A stretch of 64,000 nucleotides of DNA from NCBI RefSeq assembly GCF_013347965.1, contig NZ_CP048810.1, positions 3,409,501-3,473,500 of the forward strand, given 5' to 3'. Both the position numbers and the translations under genes were made by a program. Below are positions 1 through 8,481 of this stretch, in pieces (the stretch's first letter is position 1; each line of letters opens with the position of its first letter). The notes beneath the pieces are model-generated. The model searched no databases and was not told the DNA's origin. It saw nothing but the letters and a program-made list of their open reading frames with translations. The DNA comes from Pseudomonas bijieensis (lineage in GTDB: Bacteria > Pseudomonadota > Gammaproteobacteria > Pseudomonadales > Pseudomonadaceae).

Positions 1-951
1 CAGTTCATCAAGGCCCAGGAAATGCGCTACGGTGAGAACCCGCACCAGAGCGCGGCGTTCTACGTGGAAGCCAAGCCAGCCGAAGTCGGCATTGCCACCG
101 CCACCCAACTGCAAGGCAAGGAACTGTCGTTCAACAACGTGGCCGACACCGACGCCGCGCTGGAGTGCGTGAAGAGCTTCGTCAAGCCGGCCTGCGTGAT
201 CGTCAAGCACGCCAACCCGTGCGGCGTGGCCGTGAGCCCGGACGCCGAGGGCGGCATCCGCCAGGCCTACGAACTGGCCTACGCCACCGACACCGAGTCG
301 GCCTTCGGCGGCATCATCGCCTTCAACCGTGAACTGGACGCCGCGACCGCCAAGGCCATCGTCGAGCGCCAGTTCGTCGAAGTGATCATCGCCCCTTCGG
401 TCAGCGAAGAAGCCCGCGCCATCGTCGCCGCCAAGGCCAATGTGCGCCTGCTGGCTTGCGGCCAATGGTCGGCCGACCGTGCGCCGGCCTGGGACTACAA
501 GCGCGTCAACGGCGGCCTGCTGGTCCAGAGCCGCGACATCGGCATGATCGGCAGCGAAGACCTGAAAGTGGTGACCAAGCGCGCCCCGAGCGAGCAGGAA
601 ATCAACGACCTGATCTTCGCCTGGAAAGTCGCCAAGTACGTCAAGTCCAATGCCATCGTCTACGCCAAGAACCGCCAGACCATCGGCGTTGGCGCCGGCC
701 AGATGAGCCGCGTGAACTCGGCCCGCATCGCCGCCATCAAGGCCGAGCACGCCGGTTTGCAGGTACAAGGCGCGGTCATGGCCTCCGATGCGTTCTTCCC
801 GTTCCGCGACGGCATCGACAATGCGGCCAAGGTCGGCATCACCGCGGTGATCCAGCCGGGTGGTTCAATGCGTGACAGCGAAGTGATCGCTGCTGCTGAT
901 GAAGCAGGCATTGCCATGGTATTCACCGGCATGCGCCACTTCCGTCACTAA
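1..951 (+). CDS. purH: PurH, bifunctional AICAR formyltransferase/IMP cyclohydrolase (5' end cut by the window)
   Basis: This is the C-terminal part of the enzyme for the last two steps of purine synthesis, AICAR to FAICAR to IMP, in the cytoplasm. The reading frame is open from base 1, so the N-terminal IMP cyclohydrolase domain and the true start lie outside the window. What remains is the formyltransferase domain, recognised by MRYGENPHQ near its start, the segment [10 protein letters not shown], the segment with [19 protein letters not shown], and the typical end with DGID and GMRHFRH. It is followed after a REP-containing gap by purD, the usual Pseudomonas pairing. Confidence 0.97.
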   Translation, partial: QFIKAQEMRYGENPHQSAAFYVEAKPAEVGIATATQLQGKELSFNNVADTDAALECVKSFVKPACVIVKHANPCGVAVSPDAEGGIRQAYELAYATDTESAFGGIIAFNRELDAATAKAIVERQFVEVIIAPSVSEEARAIVAAKANVRLLACGQWSADRAPAWDYKRVNGGLLVQSRDIGMIGSEDLKVVTKRAPSEQEINDLIFAWKVAKYVKSNAIVYAKNRQTIGVGAGQMSRVNSARIAAIKAEHAGLQVQGAVMASDAFFPFRDGIDNAAKVGITAVIQPGGSMRDSEVIAAADEAGIAMVFTGMRHFRH

Positions 952-961
952 CATCGATCAA

Positions 962-1124
962 TGTGGGAGCTGGATTTGTGTGGGAGCAAGGCTCTGTGGG
1001 AGCAAGGCTTGCCCGCGATGCAGGCAACTCGGTCCATCAGGCAAACCGAGGTGATGCTATCGCGGGCAAGCCTTGCTCCCACACAAGCCCAGCTCCCACA
1101 CAAACTCGCTCCCACAGAAAAGCA
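962..1124. repeat. REP/BIME cluster between purH and purD
   Basis: Several copies of a GTGGGAGC-AAGGCTTGC-type unit lie here in both orientations. The main pair is a forward unit ending in CCCGCGAT near 1020 and its inverse starting ATCGCGGGC near 1060, so the transcript could form a long hairpin. Extra half-units (GTGGGAGC and GCTCCCAC) flank it. This is a Pseudomonas-type REP pair; it may stabilise or separate the purH and purD messages. Confidence 0.85.
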
Positions 1125-1169
1125 TCTCTGTGGTGCTCAACAGAATCAGCGTCATCCGAGGTTTTTGAA

Positions 1170-2465
1170 ATGAATGTTTTGATCATTGGCAGCGGTGGCC
1201 GCGAACACGCCCTGGCCTGGAAAGTGGCTCAGGATCCGCGTGTGCAGAAGGTCTTCGTGGCACCGGGCAATGCCGGCACCGCCATTGAAGCCAAGTGTGA
1301 AAACGTCGCCATCGACGTGCTGGCCCTGGAACAACTGGCCGATTTCGCCGAGAAAAACGTCTCGCTGACCATCGTCGGCCCGGAAGTGCCACTGGTCGCC
1401 GGCGTGGTCGATCTGTTCCGCTCCCGTGGCCTGGACTGCTTCGGTCCGACCGCCGGTGCCGCGCAACTGGAAGGCTCGAAAGCGTTCACCAAGGACTTCC
1501 TGGCGCGTCACAAGATCCCGACCGCCGACTACCAGAACTTCACCGAAATCGAACCGGCCCTGGCCTACCTGCGCGAGAAAGGCGCACCGATCGTGATCAA
1601 GGCCGACGGCCTGGCGGCCGGTAAAGGCGTGATCGTCGCCATGACCCTGGCCGAAGCCGAAGACGCCGTGCGCGACATGCTGGCCGGCAATGCCTTCGGT
1701 GACGCCGGTTCGCGCGTGGTGATCGAAGAGTTCCTCGACGGCGAGGAAGCCAGCTTCATCGTCATGGTCGATGGCAAGAACGTCCTGCCAATGGCTACCA
1801 GCCAGGACCACAAGCGCGTCGGCGATGGCGACAGCGGCCCGAACACCGGTGGCATGGGCGCCTACTCCCCGGCCCCGGTGGTGACCGCCCAAGTGCACCA
1901 ACGGGTCATGGACCAGGTGATCTGGCCGACCGTGCGCGGCATGGCCGAGGAAGGTAATGTCTACACCGGTTTCCTCTATGCTGGCCTGATGATCGACAAG
2001 GCTGGTAACCCAAAAGTCATCGAATTCAACTGCCGTTTCGGCGATCCTGAGACCCAGCCGGTGATGCTGCGCCTGCAATCGAGCCTGGTCCTGCTGGTCG
2101 AGGCCGCACTGGCCCAGGCACTGGACAAAGTGGAAGCCCAGTGGGATCCACGCCCAAGCGTCGGTGTCGTATTGGCGGCCGGCGGTTACCCGGGCGACTA
2201 TGCCAAAGGTAGCGCGATCTTGGGCCTGGACGCCGCGGCCCGGTTGGAAGGCAAGGTCTTCCATGCAGGCACAGCGTTGAAGGATGGACACGTGGTCACC
2301 GCCGGCGGTCGTGTGCTTTGCGCCACCGCCATGGGCGCCAGTGTCGACGAAGCTCAGCAGCAGGCCTACAAGCTTGCCGCCGAGATCGACTGGGAAGGTT
2401 GTTTCTACCGCAAGGACATTGGCTACCGCGCCATTGCCCGCGAGCGTGGCGAAAATCTGGAATAA
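1170..2465 (+). CDS. purD: PurD, phosphoribosylamine-glycine ligase
   Basis: PurD joins glycine to phosphoribosylamine with ATP, the second step of purine synthesis. The 431-residue product has the usual family length. It starts with the nucleotide-binding glycine loop MNVLIIGSGGREHALAWK, followed by the ATP-grasp region with KADGLAAGKGV, DHKRVGDGD, PNTGGMGAYSP and EFNCRFGDPETQ. I chose the ATG at 1170 because homology begins exactly there; the open frame extends further upstream only through REP sequence. A hairpin without a clear T run follows. Confidence 0.97.
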   Translation: MNVLIIGSGGREHALAWKVAQDPRVQKVFVAPGNAGTAIEAKCENVAIDVLALEQLADFAEKNVSLTIVGPEVPLVAGVVDLFRSRGLDCFGPTAGAAQLEGSKAFTKDFLARHKIPTADYQNFTEIEPALAYLREKGAPIVIKADGLAAGKGVIVAMTLAEAEDAVRDMLAGNAFGDAGSRVVIEEFLDGEEASFIVMVDGKNVLPMATSQDHKRVGDGDSGPNTGGMGAYSPAPVVTAQVHQRVMDQVIWPTVRGMAEEGNVYTGFLYAGLMIDKAGNPKVIEFNCRFGDPETQPVMLRLQSSLVLLVEAALAQALDKVEAQWDPRPSVGVVLAAGGYPGDYAKGSAILGLDAAARLEGKVFHAGTALKDGHVVTAGGRVLCATAMGASVDEAQQQAYKLAAEIDWEGCFYRKDIGYRAIARERGENLE

Positions 2466-2479
2466 CCCAGCCATTCAGC

Positions 2480-2506
2480 CAGGCAAGGGTCTACGGCCCT
2501 TGCCTG
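2480..2506 (+). terminator. Hairpin after purD, possible terminator
   Basis: A perfect 10-base stem (CAGGCAAGGG and CCCTTGCCTG) with a 7-base loop lies 14 bases after the purD stop. There is no clear T run after it, so it may be a weak terminator or a 3'-end stabiliser between purD and retS. Confidence 0.5.
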
Positions 2507-2564
2507 ACTGTTCCGGCGCCGCGCATAGTTATAATCTGGCATCAACCTACGAAGGGATTTCGCC

Positions 2565-5342
2565 GTGCGCTGGCTCAGGATTGCCATAGGCCTTACCGTC
2601 ACCCTGCTGACGCTGCTCTGCATGCTCCCGGCCCAGGCCGCGCCAGGCAGTGGCTGGGCGGTATTGCTCGACGAACAGGGCGACCTGACGCTGAGCGACA
2701 TCCGTTCTGCCCGCTACACCAATCAATTCAGCCCCATCGACCTGGATCGCCTCAAGGCCGCCGAGCCCGGCGGAGCATTGTGGCTGCGTTTCCGCCTGGC
2801 CCCCGACAGACACGAACAGATCCTGCGCATCTTCGCGCCCGACCTGTCACGCCTGAACCTCTATGTGCTGGACGGCGACACCCTGGTTGACCAACAAGTC
2901 AGCGGCAATGCCACGCCGCACACCGAACCCGCGGTCCCCAGCAGCGACTTCATGCTGCCCCTGCCGCGCAGCGACAAATCACTGGACGTCTACCTGCGAC
3001 TGGCCTCGCGCCATGAACTGCGCCCCTACGTGACCTTGCAATCGGCGGTCGTGGCGGCGGCCGATCAGAACCAGACGCTGATCTACGGGTTGCTGTTCGG
3101 CTGCATCGCCATGCTGATCCTGCACAACCTCACCCGCTATGCCTACACTCGCTCACGCAGTTGCCTGTGGCTGGCAGCCTGTGAAGGGCTGCTGATGCTC
3201 AGCCTCGCGTTGCTGCTGAACCTGGCCGGGCCCTGGTTGCCTGACTGGCCTGCGGTCCAGACGCCAGGAGCCTACCTGGCCTTGCTGCTGACGGCGCCCT
3301 GCGGCCTGATGTTCGCCTACCGCTTCTTCGCTCCCCTGGGACCGCACCCATTGAACCGGCTGCTGCTGGGGGACATTGTGTTCGTCATGCTGTGCTGCCT
3401 GCTGCTGTTGTTCGTCAACACGCTGCCGCTCAACATCATGACTTATACCCTGGTGGCCCTGGCCGGCCTGAGCATGCTGTTCGTCAGCGCCTGGCACTGG
3501 CAAAAGGGCTACCGCCCGGCCCGGCTGTTCGTCGCGGCCATGGTGGTCTTCAACCTGGGCACGCTGATCATCCTTCCGGCGCTGCAAGGGCTCACGGAAG
3601 TTCCTCCCCAGGGCTTGATCATCACCCTGTTGATCTTCATCTGCATCAGCGGCCTGTTGATGAGTGTCGCCCTGGGCGAGCGCCAACGCTCGATCAACGA
3701 AAGCCGGTTCAGCATCAGCCGCGACCTGGCGGCGAGCAATGCCGAAATCAATGCCAAGGCCGAGTTCCTGGCCAAGATCAGCCACGAGATCCGCACCCCG
3801 ATGAACGGCGTGCTGGGCATGACCGAGCTGCTGCTGGGCACGCCGTTGTCGGTCAAGCAGCGCGACTACGTGCAGACGATCCACAGCGCCGGCAATGAAC
3901 TGCTGACCCTGATCAACGAGATCCTCGACATTTCCCGGCTCGAATCCGGGCAAATCGAGCTGGACGACGTGCAGTTCGACCTCAATGCACTGATCGAGGA
4001 TTGCCTGAGTATCTTCCGCGCCAAGGCCGAACAGCAGAATGTCGAGCTGATCAGTTTCATCCAGCCCCAGGTGCCGCGAGTGATCAGTGGTGACCCGACA
4101 CGGCTGCGCCAGGCGCTGCTGAGCCTGTTGGAAAACGCCCTGAAGAAGACTGACGAGGGCGAAGTGCTGATCGTCGTCGCCCTCGACGAGCGCAGCAATC
4201 AGCCGCGCCTGCGCATCGCCGTGCAGGACAGTGGGACACCGATGGACGCTGAAGAGCGCGACACGCTGATGCACGCCGAGCTGCACAGCAAGAATTTCCT
4301 TTCGGCCACGCGCCTGGGGGGTAACCTGGGCCTGGTCATCGCCCGCCAGTTGATCATCCTGATGCACGGGGAATTCGGCATCAAAAGCGGCAGCAACCAG
4401 GGCAGTACCTTATGGCTGACCCTGCCCCTGGACCCGGATCGCCTCGAACATCCGACTTCCGACCTCGATGGCCCGCTGCAAGGAGCGCGCGTGTTGATCG
4501 TCGACGACAACGACACCTGCCGCAAAGTGCTGGTGCAACAGTGCAGCGCCTGGGGCCTGAACGTCAGCGCGGTGCCATCGGGCAAGGAAGCCCTGGCGCT
4601 GCTGCGTACCAAGGCCCACCTGCGCGATTATTTCGACGTGGTGCTGCTGGACCAGAACATGCCGGGCATGACCGGCATGCAACTGGCGGCCAAGATCAAG
4701 GAAGACCCGAGCCTTAACCACGACATCCTGTTGATCATGCTCACCGGTATCAGCAACGCGCCGAGCAAGATCGTGGCGCGCAACAGCGGAGTCAAGCGCA
4801 TCCTCGCCAAACCGGTGGCCGGTTATACCCTCAAGACTACGCTGGCGGATGAGCTGAACCAGCGCAACAGGGGCCAGGCGACGAATGTACAGGTGAATGC
4901 CGGTCCGCCCATGCCGGTGAAGGTACCGAGCGATTTCCGCATCCTGGTGGCCGAGGACAACAGCATTTCCACCAAGGTCATTCGCGGCATGCTCGGTAAG
5001 CTCAACCTGCAACCCGACACCGCCAGCAACGGCGAAGAAGCCCTCAAGGCCATGAAGGAACAACGCTACGACCTGGTTCTGATGGACTGTGAAATGCCGA
5101 TCCTCGACGGGTTTTCCGCCACCCAGCAATTGCGCGCCTGGGAAATGGGCAACCAGCGGACCCGCACCCCCGTCGTGGCGCTCACCGCGCATATCCTGGC
5201 CGAACACAAGGAACGCGCCCGCCAGGCCGGAATGGACGGGCACATGGCCAAGCCGGTGGAGCTGTCGCAATTGCGCGAGCTGATCGAGCACTGGGTGGCC
5301 CAGCGTGATCAGCAGAACAGGTCGGCGGCGCACACATCCTAG
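2565..5342 (+). CDS. retS: RetS-like hybrid sensor kinase with two receiver domains
   Basis: RetS is an inner-membrane sensor that in P. aeruginosa binds GacS and so controls the switch between acute and sessile life through RsmY/RsmZ. The 925-residue product has a signal segment, a periplasmic 7TMR-DISM extracellular domain, seven membrane helices (about residues 170-370), a HisKA region with KISHEIRTPMNG (H407), an ATPase-like region, and two receivers with phospho-acceptors D696 and D841. These three residues sit exactly 17 positions earlier than the H424, D713 and D858 I recall for P. aeruginosa RetS. The ATPase boxes look degenerate (ENALKKT, DSGTPM), fitting a protein that acts by binding rather than by classic kinase activity. 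It starts at GTG with GAAGGG nine bases before. Position after purD supports the name. Confidence 0.93.
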   Translation: MRWLRIAIGLTVTLLTLLCMLPAQAAPGSGWAVLLDEQGDLTLSDIRSARYTNQFSPIDLDRLKAAEPGGALWLRFRLAPDRHEQILRIFAPDLSRLNLYVLDGDTLVDQQVSGNATPHTEPAVPSSDFMLPLPRSDKSLDVYLRLASRHELRPYVTLQSAVVAAADQNQTLIYGLLFGCIAMLILHNLTRYAYTRSRSCLWLAACEGLLMLSLALLLNLAGPWLPDWPAVQTPGAYLALLLTAPCGLMFAYRFFAPLGPHPLNRLLLGDIVFVMLCCLLLLFVNTLPLNIMTYTLVALAGLSMLFVSAWHWQKGYRPARLFVAAMVVFNLGTLIILPALQGLTEVPPQGLIITLLIFICISGLLMSVALGERQRSINESRFSISRDLAASNAEINAKAEFLAKISHEIRTPMNGVLGMTELLLGTPLSVKQRDYVQTIHSAGNELLTLINEILDISRLESGQIELDDVQFDLNALIEDCLSIFRAKAEQQNVELISFIQPQVPRVISGDPTRLRQALLSLLENALKKTDEGEVLIVVALDERSNQPRLRIAVQDSGTPMDAEERDTLMHAELHSKNFLSATRLGGNLGLVIARQLIILMHGEFGIKSGSNQGSTLWLTLPLDPDRLEHPTSDLDGPLQGARVLIVDDNDTCRKVLVQQCSAWGLNVSAVPSGKEALALLRTKAHLRDYFDVVLLDQNMPGMTGMQLAAKIKEDPSLNHDILLIMLTGISNAPSKIVARNSGVKRILAKPVAGYTLKTTLADELNQRNRGQATNVQVNAGPPMPVKVPSDFRILVAEDNSISTKVIRGMLGKLNLQPDTASNGEEALKAMKEQRYDLVLMDCEMPILDGFSATQQLRAWEMGNQRTRTPVVALTAHILAEHKERARQAGMDGHMAKPVELSQLRELIEHWVAQRDQQNRSAAHTS

Positions 5343-5379
5343 GCGGCGACATGGCTGTCAGCGGGCCCCGCCGCTCTGT

Positions 5380-6054
5380 TCAAAGTTCCAACGCATGCAG
5401 ATGTCGGACTGTCTCGCTCATCACCGCGGCGGCGACTTTTTCTCTGAACGTCGCGTAGTGCAGCGTGCTGAATGTAATGACCGCCATTTCCTCCTGGCTG
5501 CTTTCCACCACGTCCTCTATCGGCCAGAACAGAAATCTCGAGACCGTTCTGCGGGTGCGGAACTGCTTGTGGTAGAGGCCTATTTCTATTCTCCCGGAAG
5601 ACTTGGACGTGCAAGGAATCACTTGGAAGAATCCCCTATCACGCAGCAGGCTTGTCCTTTCGAATACCTCGAGCGCATCGGGATTACGCCTCAGGGTTCC
5701 TAACGCCTGGCTCGCCTGCCGGGAAAAACGTTCATCGAATGACCGGGATATTTGCCGCGAAACGCTATCAACCATCAATCCCTGCCCCGCCCGCCCGGCA
5801 CTGACAGGACGCGCCGAATCCCATCCCAGATACCTGAGTTTATTCTTGTAATAGTCGAACCAGTTGCCGACCAAACCGTCCTTGTAGGCCGAACGTGTTG
5901 CCAATTGCGCGTACAGGTTGCTCAGGTAGATATCCTCCCGATCCTGGAAGGACAGCCCCTCATCGAATGACACGATACTCCCGCCCACCACGGCAGCCGC
6001 CGGTGTGCCGCTGTGGCGAAGCAACTGCCCATCGGTCGATCGCCCCCATGTCAT
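5380..6054 (-). CDS. Hypothetical protein, third member of a local three-gene paralogue set
   Basis: I do not recognise this 224-residue protein. It shares a pattern with the next two genes upstream on the same strand: a hydrophobic strand (GGSIVSFDEG), then DREDIYLSNLYAQLATRSAY, then WFDYYKNKL and LGW. No signal peptide or clear membrane helix is seen, and the C-terminal half has mixed beta-like segments. Its ATG directly follows the TGA of its upstream neighbour with no gap, so the two are surely co-transcribed. Codon use is more AT-rich than in retS, which suggests an accessory origin. The stop faces retS convergently, 37 bases away. Confidence 0.75.
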   Translation of the reverse strand: MTWGRSTDGQLLRHSGTPAAAVVGGSIVSFDEGLSFQDREDIYLSNLYAQLATRSAYKDGLVGNWFDYYKNKLRYLGWDSARPVSAGRAGQGLMVDSVSRQISRSFDERFSRQASQALGTLRRNPDALEVFERTSLLRDRGFFQVIPCTSKSSGRIEIGLYHKQFRTRRTVSRFLFWPIEDVVESSQEEMAVITFSTLHYATFREKVAAAVMSETVRHLHALEL

Positions 6055-6759
6055 TCATAAAGACACAGCCCCCGTTACCTCAGGCTCGACCGCGTCGGAA
6101 ATATCGATGATGTTCTTGGCGGCCTTATCCCCCAGCTTCTTGATAATGGCATCGCGAACGGGCGCATAAAGCGCATCGGACAAGTTCGCCTGGAAGCAGC
6201 GCAGTTGAATATCACCCGGTACAGGACCGGTGGAAAAAAGCGACCCAAGAGGATTGGTCGTAATGTGCCCAGTCTCAAACTCCACGCAAACACTGTTCAG
6301 CACAGGCCCCCGCTGGGCCAGGATGACTTGCAGCCTGACCCTGCACGCAGGCTCCGGGGATCTGGTACCTTGAACCCGCTTACACAATCGTTCAATGGCC
6401 GGCAAGGTGCAGGGCAATTGAGCGACACGATTCAACAGGCGCGTGAATTCAGTCACTTTAGTTTGGTCAACATATGTACCCAGTCGTTTTTCCACCCAAG
6501 TCATCATGGTGCATGTCGAAGAAGCATCGAGTGTAAAGTTGTCCCACGCTACCGCCTTCTGCAACCAACCCGTCTGTAAGACTTCCCGATATGCCCCGTA
6601 CCATTCACCCAGTGACGTAAGAGCCGGATACCTCTTGTCGGCTACCAGCTGCGCAAACAATACCGAATTCATTACATCGCACTTCTCCTGCTCCAGCATA
6701 TCCGCTGACAACAAGACAACAGCCCCGGCGTTGATAAAAACCGAACAATGATCACTCAT
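6055..6759 (-). CDS. Hypothetical protein, second member of the paralogue set
   Basis: This 234-residue protein of unknown function resembles its two neighbours. It has a short hydrophobic segment (AGAVVLLSADM), then MNSVLFAQLVADKRYP, then GEWYGAYREVLQTGW, matching the order of motifs in the others. I start it at the ATG at 6759 (MSDHCSV), which has an AGG-containing ribosome site; the longer frame back to 6816 begins with TTG in untypical sequence. It is rich in cysteine compared with its neighbours. An inverted repeat (GGCGAC and GTCGCC, 6786-6806) lies in the 63-base gap before it. Confidence 0.75.
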   Translation of the reverse strand: MSDHCSVFINAGAVVLLSADMLEQEKCDVMNSVLFAQLVADKRYPALTSLGEWYGAYREVLQTGWLQKAVAWDNFTLDASSTCTMMTWVEKRLGTYVDQTKVTEFTRLLNRVAQLPCTLPAIERLCKRVQGTRSPEPACRVRLQVILAQRGPVLNSVCVEFETGHITTNPLGSLFSTGPVPGDIQLRCFQANLSDALYAPVRDAIIKKLGDKAAKNIIDISDAVEPEVTGAVSL

Positions 6760-6822
6760 TATAGTTACCTGATTCGCTAATGGATGGCGACCACTGTGTA
6801 GTCGCCAAAAGATCAAACGAGA

Positions 6823-7632
6823 TTAAATCTCGTAGTCTTCGATCTTTTTCTGCGCACGATCACCCAACCTTGCAATGATGGTGGCTCGGGTACGATTAAT
6901 AATTGACGGCACCATGGTCATATGACATTCGCCGCGATACAGATCGACCGAACTGCTGTCCCAATTCACAAACAGGACTTTGGTCTGATTCGTCCGATTA
7001 ATGAAACGCACGGCCCCCAATGCCATGATGACTTCACCGTGTGGGGTTTCGTGGCAGGTCGCCACACCAAAACCACCCGCACCGGTCTCCCTGATATTTT
7101 GATCAAAGAGTTGAAGTGGCTTGTCACTGCTTTGCAGCGCAGCTATTGCGTCACCTGCCACTTTAAGCATCAGTGCCGACGTTGGCCCAGGAACAGCGGC
7201 GGCAGCCACGGCCGAACCCAGGATCCTCAACACCAGTTGATCCATCTTGAAGCTCCTGCCCGACGCCGCGACTGTGTCGTAATAGCGTTGCAGGATCGTC
7301 CAGCCGCAGTCTTGCATGACTTGCAGAAAGAATTGATACCACTCTCTACCTTGATCTTCCCGTGGATACGCCCTGTTCGCCGCCAACGATGCATACAGAT
7401 AGGAATGCTGGATATCCGCCTGATTTTGCTCAGTCATTCCCGAGACGAATGCCAGGATACTTTCCCCGACAATCGAAGCGCGATCCGGCTTTTCCACAGC
7501 CGCTTTATACCCGACAGGATTGATTGCAACAGTGCGCGAAGAAACAACTAAATTTTCCGGCATGATTTCATAACTATTCAGCCGATCAAGACGATCAGCC
7601 AAGGTTAAAACCGAATCAAACTTAACACTCAT
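6823..7632 (-). CDS. Hypothetical protein, first member of the paralogue set
   Basis: This 269-residue protein leads a minus-strand operon of three related genes. After an N-terminal stretch of about 50 residues absent from the others it shows the shared core: GESILAFVSGM, EQNQADIQHSYLYASLAANRAYP, then EWYQFFLQVM and CGW. An alanine-rich segment (LGSAVAAAAVPGPTSALML) might be a weak membrane-active helix. The C-terminal part (GEVIMALGAVRF onward) could be a beta domain. AAGGAA lies seven bases before the ATG, so the start is well supported. Function is unknown; proximity to the large toxin gene, with marC between, allows an inferred link as accessory, immunity or co-toxin proteins. Confidence 0.75.
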   Translation of the reverse strand: MSVKFDSVLTLADRLDRLNSYEIMPENLVVSSRTVAINPVGYKAAVEKPDRASIVGESILAFVSGMTEQNQADIQHSYLYASLAANRAYPREDQGREWYQFFLQVMQDCGWTILQRYYDTVAASGRSFKMDQLVLRILGSAVAAAAVPGPTSALMLKVAGDAIAALQSSDKPLQLFDQNIRETGAGGFGVATCHETPHGEVIMALGAVRFINRTNQTKVLFVNWDSSSVDLYRGECHMTMVPSIINRTRATIIARLGDRAQKKIEDYEI

Positions 7633-7884
7633 AGATATATTCCTTATTTAATTAAGGTCCTCCATGGACCCCGGGGACAACATGACTCAAACCCACTCCG
7701 AACAACAACTGCAAAACTGTAACGGCACATAATTTCTGCGACACTGACATTTCAATGACACTTCGCCCCTCACAATAAAGCGAAGTTTTCGGCACTTAAA
7801 AATTTCACGTTCACGGGCGAGCCGACAGACACCCCCAGCGCCTGATAAACTCCACGGCAATTTCATTCGTCGTGAGCTTCGACC

Positions 7885-8481
7885 ATGCTCCATGTGCTGT
7901 TCAGCGTTTACCTGAAGATGTTGGTGCTCTACAGCCCTTTCTTCGTGTTGTCGTGTTTTATCGGCCTGACTCGCGGCTATTCACGCAAGGAACAACGTCG
8001 CCTGGCCTGGAAGGTCGCGACCGCGACGCTGGTATCCAGCGTATTGCTGTACCTGTTCGGGCGAGTGATTTTCAGTGTATTCGGCATCACCGTGGACGCG
8101 TTCCGTATTGGCGCCGGCAGCGTGCTGTTCATTTCGGCGCTGGGCATGGCCCAAGGCAAGTCGGCCGTCCAGACCGACAGCGTTCAGCAGGACGTGACCA
8201 TCGTCCCGCTGACCATTCCGTTGACCGTCGGCCCAGGCACCATCGGCGCCCTGCTGGTGATGGGCGTGAGCCAACCGCACTGGGACGACAAACTCATGGC
8301 CATCATCAGCATCGCCCTGGCCAGCTTCACCGTCGGCGTGGTGCTTTACCTGTCCAGCCGCATCGAGCGGATCCTGGGCGACCAGGGCTTGCAGATCGTC
8401 AGCCGCCTGATGGGGCTGTTTGTCTGTGCGCTGGCCGCGCAGATCATCTTTACCGGGGTCAAAGGCTATCTGGTGCCGTAA
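7885..8481 (+). CDS. MarC family integral membrane protein
   Basis: The 198-residue product has the hydrophobic profile of MarC/SnatA-type proteins, with about six membrane helices. Recognisable segments are PFFVLSCFIGLT near the N-terminus, the central IVPLTIPLTVGPGTIGALL, and a C-terminal RLMGLFVCALAAQIIFTGVKG. Family members were once linked to multidrug resistance, but the true substrate is uncertain; some relatives transport neutral amino acids. It is transcribed away from the three-gene paralogue set and ends at 8481, with the stop of the opposing toxin gene beginning at 8482, so the two genes abut without a terminator. Confidence 0.9.
   Translation: MLHVLFSVYLKMLVLYSPFFVLSCFIGLTRGYSRKEQRRLAWKVATATLVSSVLLYLFGRVIFSVFGITVDAFRIGAGSVLFISALGMAQGKSAVQTDSVQQDVTIVPLTIPLTVGPGTIGALLVMGVSQPHWDDKLMAIISIALASFTVGVVLYLSSRIERILGDQGLQIVSRLMGLFVCALAAQIIFTGVKGYLVP

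Noticed and set aside
1152..2474. A 440-codon minus-strand frame opposite purD
   Set aside because: purD is certain by homology; the opposite frame is a composition shadow, as are those opposite retS, urtB and ureC.
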